In this document: in pieces, positions 60,653 through 64,000 of the stretch
Numbering within the stretch: position 1 is the stretch's first letter
How the letters are laid out: each line of letters begins with the position of its first letter
NCBI RefSeq assembly: GCF_021646685.1
Contig: NZ_JAKJHW010000002.1
Location: 1-64,000, forward strand
Reading direction: 5' to 3'
Source: Pseudalkalibacillus salsuginis
Lineage (GTDB): Bacteria; Bacillota; Bacilli; Bacillales; Fictibacillaceae
DNA: 64,000 nucleotides
Notes under the pieces: generated by a model
Databases searched by the model: none
Seen by the model: only the letters and a program-made list of their open reading frames with translations
What the model was told of the DNA's origin: nothing
Position numbers and translations under genes: made by a program

Positions 60653-61543
60653 TCATTTCATCAATTTCTCCATATCATGGGGTACCGGAGCCTCTACTTC
60701 TATCAACTTTTCCAGGAAAGGATGGGCGAATTGCAGGGATTGACTATGGAGAGCCTGTCTCTTTATAAAAATTCCGTCTCCTCCATAAAGATCATCTCCT
60801 AATAATGGATGACCGATCGATGACATATGGACCCTGATCTGGTGGGTTCGTCCAGTATCCAGCTTCAACCGGACCATTGCATATTCCTTAAATGATTTCA
60901 ATACTGCAAAATGTGTTTTCGCATGTTGACCGTCTTTGCAAACACAGCGCTCGATGATACTCCCCTCTTTTCTTCCGATCGGAAGGTCAATCGTTCCTTT
61001 TGTTTTTTCAGGTACACCGTGACAAAGTGCAATATACGTCCGTTCGAGTTCACCTCTTTTTTGAAGCCTTGATAACAAGGAATGACCGTAGCGGTGTTTA
61101 GCGAACAAAACGATCCCAGACGTATTCCGATCAAGCCGGTTGACAGCATGGATCGTCGAAGGTATCCTTTTTTGCCTATAATAGAAAAGTACCGCTTGTG
61201 CGAGGGAGTCTGTATTCCGGAACTTTGACGGGATGGTCGGCATATCGGGAGGTTTGTCCACCGCTAAAAAGTGCTCATCTTCATACAAAATGGAAAGCGG
61301 GATATGGACTGGATCCATAGATTCGCTAACTACTTCATCAGGGAAACATACAGTTACCCGATCCCCTTCCTTAAGAGGATATCGGACAGTCACGTGCTCA
61401 CCGTTTACAAAAAGAGCGCCACCGGCAAACTTGATGTCAGTGAGCGCTTGTCTTGATATGAACTTCTCTCCCAGTAGATACTCTCTTAGAAGTTTTCCAC
61501 TGGACACCTTCCCGACAGTCCATGTGAATTGTAATTGAGTCAT
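60653..61543 (-). CDS. yjbO: RluA-family pseudouridine synthase, YjbO
   Basis: 296 residues. A short S4-like N-terminal part (SSGKLLREYLLGEKFISRQAL..GGALFVNG) is followed by the catalytic domain with HAVNRLDRNTSGIVLFAK, which contains the catalytic Asp, and later DTGRTHQIRVHM and GHPLLGDDLYG. It isomerises uridine in ribosomal or transfer RNA; B. subtilis YjbO substrate is not certain. The frame extends 31 codons upstream over the end of the NAD kinase gap; GGAGGAG before the ATG at 61543 decides the start. Last gene of the yjbL-yjbM-nadK-yjbO unit. Confidence 0.9.
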   Translation of the reverse strand: MTQLQFTWTVGKVSSGKLLREYLLGEKFISRQALTDIKFAGGALFVNGEHVTVRYPLKEGDRVTVCFPDEVVSESMDPVHIPLSILYEDEHFLAVDKPPDMPTIPSKFRNTDSLAQAVLFYYRQKRIPSTIHAVNRLDRNTSGIVLFAKHRYGHSLLSRLQKRGELERTYIALCHGVPEKTKGTIDLPIGRKEGSIIERCVCKDGQHAKTHFAVLKSFKEYAMVRLKLDTGRTHQIRVHMSSIGHPLLGDDLYGGDGIFIKRQALHSQSLQFAHPFLEKLIEVEAPVPHDMEKLMK

Positions 61544-61574
61544 GATGATAAGTCTCCTCCAGCAACCCTGCAAA

Positions 61575-62369
61575 TCATTCTTTGACGAAGGATTCCCTGA
61601 CACGCTTCCAGAATGGGAACGGACGGAATCTTGCAAACCTTACCTTTTTTTCAGCAACCCGGCATTGGATCGACTTTACTTTTTCATGCAGTAAAAATAG
61701 GTGGTCGATCGTAATATGGAAATCAACATCATTCACCGGTTTTAACATACACGTATGATGTTGTGGCAATACGAGTGGAGATCCGACCGTCCGGAACACA
61801 CGATTATTGATTGAAGCCATTTCTGCCAACTGGATGGATGGAAGGGAAGGATGAATGATCGCCCCTCCTAAAGCTTTATTATAAGCTGTACTTCCCGAAG
61901 GTGTTGAGATACATAACCCATCGCCTCTGAATGTTTCAAATTCTTCTCCTTTAATTTCCACATTCATGACGAGGGACCCCTCAACACTTTTGACCGTACA
62001 CTCATTCATCGCTAAATACCGGCTTTCATTATCTCCATCAAGATAACGCACAGTCACCTCAAGAAGAGGGTATTCAACGATTTGGAAAGGTGTCTTCGCA
62101 ATATGGATGACAAGCTTTTCCACCTCACTTGGCGTCCAATCGGCATAGAATCCAAGATGCCCTGTATGGACTCCGACGAATGCCGCTTGGTCGACGTGTT
62201 CGATATAGTGATGGAAAGCGTGAAGGAGTGTTCCATCGCCACCAATGGAAATGACAATGTCCGGCTCCTTCTCATCCCATACCAGATCAAAGTCTTGTAG
62301 ATAAGACTTAATTCGCTTTTCAAGTTTAGCTGATTTCTCGTCACCTTTTGAGATTATCGAAAAATTCAT
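61575..62369 (-). CDS. nadK: NAD kinase (YjbN/NadF)
   Basis: 264 residues (B. subtilis 266). The diacylglycerol-kinase-like [10 protein letters not shown] motif is at 43-52, MNECTVK (NE motif) follows about 75 residues later, and [22 protein letters not shown] is the nucleotide site. It phosphorylates NAD to NADP and is essential. Start ATG at 62369 with AAGGAAG; the longer frame to 62393 is not needed. It follows yjbM by 42 bp and is followed by yjbO after 31 bp. Confidence 0.94.
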   Translation of the reverse strand: MNFSIISKGDEKSAKLEKRIKSYLQDFDLVWDEKEPDIVISIGGDGTLLHAFHHYIEHVDQAAFVGVHTGHLGFYADWTPSEVEKLVIHIAKTPFQIVEYPLLEVTVRYLDGDNESRYLAMNECTVKSVEGSLVMNVEIKGEEFETFRGDGLCISTPSGSTAYNKALGGAIIHPSLPSIQLAEMASINNRVFRTVGSPLVLPQHHTCMLKPVNDVDFHITIDHLFLLHEKVKSIQCRVAEKKVRFARFRPFPFWKRVRESFVKE

Positions 62370-62411
62370 TGAACATCGCTTCCTTACCTTCAAAATTCCT
62401 TCTTATGTAAA

Positions 62412-63029
62412 TCACCGTTGTTCCTTTTGCTCGAATAGTTTTTGAGCTTCTTGTATTTCCCCTTTTATTATCGACATTTCTTCGTCCAATCGGAACGCTG
62501 CTTCGGCAGCCCGTTGCAATCGTTGTTGGATATTCCTCGGGATAGCCCCGGCATATTTATAATTTAAAGAATGTTCAATTGTCGCCCAGAAATTCATAGC
62601 GAGCGTACGAATTTGTATTTCTACTAGAATTTTTTTCTCGCCGTCAACGGTTTGGACCGGGTATGAAATGACGACGTGGAAGGAACGGTATCCGCTTGGT
62701 TTTTTATGATTGACATAGTCCCTCTCCTCGATGACTTCCAGATCTTTGCGTTTCTTAAGCATGTTGATCACAGTACCTATATCATCCACAAACTGGCACA
62801 TGATCCTGATACCGGCGATATCTTGTATTTCCGCTTCAATATCATCGAGTGAAATGTTCTTCCGCTTCATTTTATCTAAAATGCTTGCCACAGGTTTCAC
62901 CCTTCCAGTGACAAACTCGATCGGGGAGTGTTTATTTTCAATGATATACTGTTCGCGGACCCCTTTCAATTTGACTTTCAGTTCTTCAACTGATTGTTTA
63001 TAAGGATTCAACAATACATCCCATTCCAT
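62412..63029 (-). CDS. yjbM: Small alarmone synthetase (GTP pyrophosphokinase), YjbM/RelQ/SasB
   Basis: 205 residues (B. subtilis SasB 211). Single RelA/SpoT synthetase domain without hydrolase: VKPVASILDKMKRK (ATP site), IQDIAGIRIMC (RFRD-like position), KPSGYRSFHVV (G-loop) and EIQIRTLAMNFWATIEH (catalytic Glu). It makes ppGpp or pppGpp under stress and forms tetramers. Followed by nadK on the same strand, as in other Bacillaceae. Start ATG follows GGTGG; yjbL ends 40 bp upstream. Confidence 0.93.
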   Translation of the reverse strand: MEWDVLLNPYKQSVEELKVKLKGVREQYIIENKHSPIEFVTGRVKPVASILDKMKRKNISLDDIEAEIQDIAGIRIMCQFVDDIGTVINMLKKRKDLEVIEERDYVNHKKPSGYRSFHVVISYPVQTVDGEKKILVEIQIRTLAMNFWATIEHSLNYKYAGAIPRNIQQRLQRAAEAAFRLDEEMSIIKGEIQEAQKLFEQKEQR

Positions 63030-63069
63030 CTAACCACCACCGAATCTCTTTTTTCGGAAGCTCTCCATG

Positions 63070-63459
63070 TCATCCGTTTATTGGTTGGAATATCTCTTCG
63101 ACGCTAGACATCATTTCGTTTCCGTAATTTGCATTGCCAGAAATGTTTTGAATAAGATAACCCATTTCCCCTTTTATCCCTTTCAAGTGGATTGGTTCAT
63201 GGTTAGACAATTTCAAAATCGCATCTTTCTCATCTGTGATAACGGCTTTCAAACCAGTCCAACGTTCTTTTGGGAAAGATACGTAGATGAAGCTATCAGG
63301 AGTTTCTAATATGTAGATGAAAGATAAAGAATCAGAATCCACCAATACTTGCTCTGAAGGTTCCAATGCAACCTCACCCGCTATATTTTCACTATTGCAT
63401 GCAAACTCTACTTTATCTTCGAAAATTTCACTTGATGTAACTTCTAATCTTATAGTCAT
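63070..63459 (-). CDS. yjbL: UPF0738 family protein, YjbL
   Basis: 129 residues, beta-rich (LEVTSSEIFEDKVEFA, SLSFIYILETPDSFIYVSF) with a typical WTGLKAVITDEKDAILKLSNH segment, recognised by position before yjbM and by pattern as the UPF0738 protein. Function unknown; cytoplasmic by sequence. GGAGG is placed well before the ATG at 63459. It heads the operon yjbL-yjbM-nadK-yjbO. Confidence 0.8.
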   Translation of the reverse strand: MTIRLEVTSSEIFEDKVEFACNSENIAGEVALEPSEQVLVDSDSLSFIYILETPDSFIYVSFPKERWTGLKAVITDEKDAILKLSNHEPIHLKGIKGEMGYLIQNISGNANYGNEMMSSVEEIFQPING

Positions 63460-63547
63460 AATGATTCCTCCTAAAAAAAAATGAATCTATATCCTTTACT
63501 ATTTTAAAGTTCAAGCAGTCAACTAAAACGCTACTTCCTAACCCACT

Positions 63548-63800
63548 ACTGTTACTAGTATTTCCTATACGCTGAAAGTCCTATTGGTCTGGAGGACCTG
63601 CATGAGGACCGGTAAAACCAATAGCGCTCACTCCGTAAAAACGTCACGTCCTGTGACAACGGCAGTACTAGCAACGAGAAAAACATGTATAACAACTGCG
63701 AGTTGTATCGAGGAAGCTGACTTCGAGAGATACACTTGTAGACGCAGGTACAGGTTTTACTCTGTGCGTCGGAAATTTGCCTTTTCGTTTGTTGACTTGG
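63548..63800. repeat. Intergenic repeat-like element with several hairpins (family C)
   Basis: CTATTGGT / ACCAATAG arms enclose a GGAGGACC..GGACCGG part, then comes the hairpin GTCACGTCCTGTGAC, then AACTGCGAGTT and a further set of short inverted repeats. The loop GTCCT is the same as in the CACCACGTCCTGTGGTG hairpin of family B. Only one copy is in the window, so repeat status is inference. It fills 63460-63914 between divergent yjbL and yjbK. Confidence 0.5.
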
Positions 63801-63914
63801 TTGAAGACCCGTTATAAGTGTACCATATTTTAATTGGTATATTAAAATTGTAGCCATATTCCAGATATGAGATAATGACACGTACAACTATGCTCGCATG
63901 AGGTGAATCCACAT

Positions 63915-64000
63915 ATGAAACAAGAAATCGAAATCGAATTGAAAAACCTAGTCATTGAAGCCGAATTCAATGAACTGGCCTCAGCCTTTTCTCTTACAGA
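63915..64000 (+). CDS. yjbK: CYTH-domain protein, YjbK (5' end only)
   Basis: 28 complete codons are visible before the window ends. The start MKQEIEIELKNLVIEAEF carries the ExExE motif that gives metal-triphosphate binding in CYTH enzymes, and yjbK lies in this place in B. subtilis, next to yjbL and yjbM and divergent from them. GAGGTG precedes the ATG at nine bases. B. subtilis YjbK is a CYTH protein whose substrate is not certain (triphosphate hydrolysis is the family theme). Confidence 0.8.
   Translation, partial: MKQEIEIELKNLVIEAEFNELASAFSLT

Noticed and set aside
63555-63887. 110-codon minus-strand frame in the yjbL-yjbK gap
   Set aside because: It covers the hairpin-rich element and reads low-complexity Ser/Tyr-rich protein; no ribosome binding site.
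1-64000. CRISPR array or prophage
   Set aside because: No regularly spaced identical repeats with unique spacers, and no integrase, capsid or terminase genes were seen.

Overview
The window is chromosomal DNA of a spore-forming member of the Bacillaceae; the genus cannot be fixed from the sequence alone. The evidence is gene order. ccpC, dapH, dapL, ykuS, ykuT and ykuU lie together at the left. yjcH-yjcG-yjcF lie in the middle. fabI, yjbQ, prpE, yjbO, yjbN (NAD kinase), yjbM (small alarmone synthetase), yjbL and yjbK lie at the right. All match Bacillus subtilis neighbourhoods. A Spo0E-like regulator and a CgeB-like glycosyltransferase point to sporulation.

Layout. 1-409 is the 5' part of a group II intron placed just behind the terminator of a heterodimeric ABC exporter (443-4013). 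4.2-12.4 kb holds housekeeping genes: peroxiredoxin, MscS channel, ChaB-like protein, Ktr potassium channel, lysine/diaminopimelate genes, the LysR regulator CcpC, a TauE/SafE permease and a VOC protein. 12.6-23 kb holds an MFS pump, CorA, the Spo0E-like protein, a glycosyltransferase, tRNA-Val(GAC), the yjcHGF genes, a DUF421 protein, an MBL-fold hydrolase and two uncharacterised proteins.

23.1-53.4 kb is the notable region. It has twelve putative or probable sugar-handling and donor-activation enzymes alongside eleven of the window's twelve glycosyltransferases. Sugar donors predicted are UDP-glucose (GalU), UDP-glucuronate (Ugd), UDP-xylose (Uxs), UDP-galactose (GalE), UDP-galactofuranose (Glf) and a UDP-N-acetyl-6-deoxy-L-hexosamine (three enzymes). 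PAPS is supplied by Sat and CysC, with a sulfate-type permease and a sulfotransferase beside them. A SAM methyltransferase and a PIG-L deacetylase could decorate the product. No flippase, polymerase, initiating phosphoglycosyltransferase or ABC exporter is visible. Small Cys-rich and hypothetical proteins of spore-surface type sit among these genes. The simplest reading, which is inference, is a locus for a sulfated spore-surface glycan built in the mother-cell cytoplasm on a protein scaffold.

53.6-64 kb returns to the conserved core: fabI with a FapR-type operator, the mgtE-yjbQ pair, rodA, prpE, the yjbL-yjbM-nadK-yjbO operon and the start of yjbK.

Intergenic DNA is rich in dispersed repeats. 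Family A (about 100-190 bp) has six copies, family B (about 300 bp) has two copies, one of which carries a family A copy inside it, and family C is seen once. There is also a degenerate tandem array of about 20-21 bp period behind prpE, and short palindromes that double as terminators.
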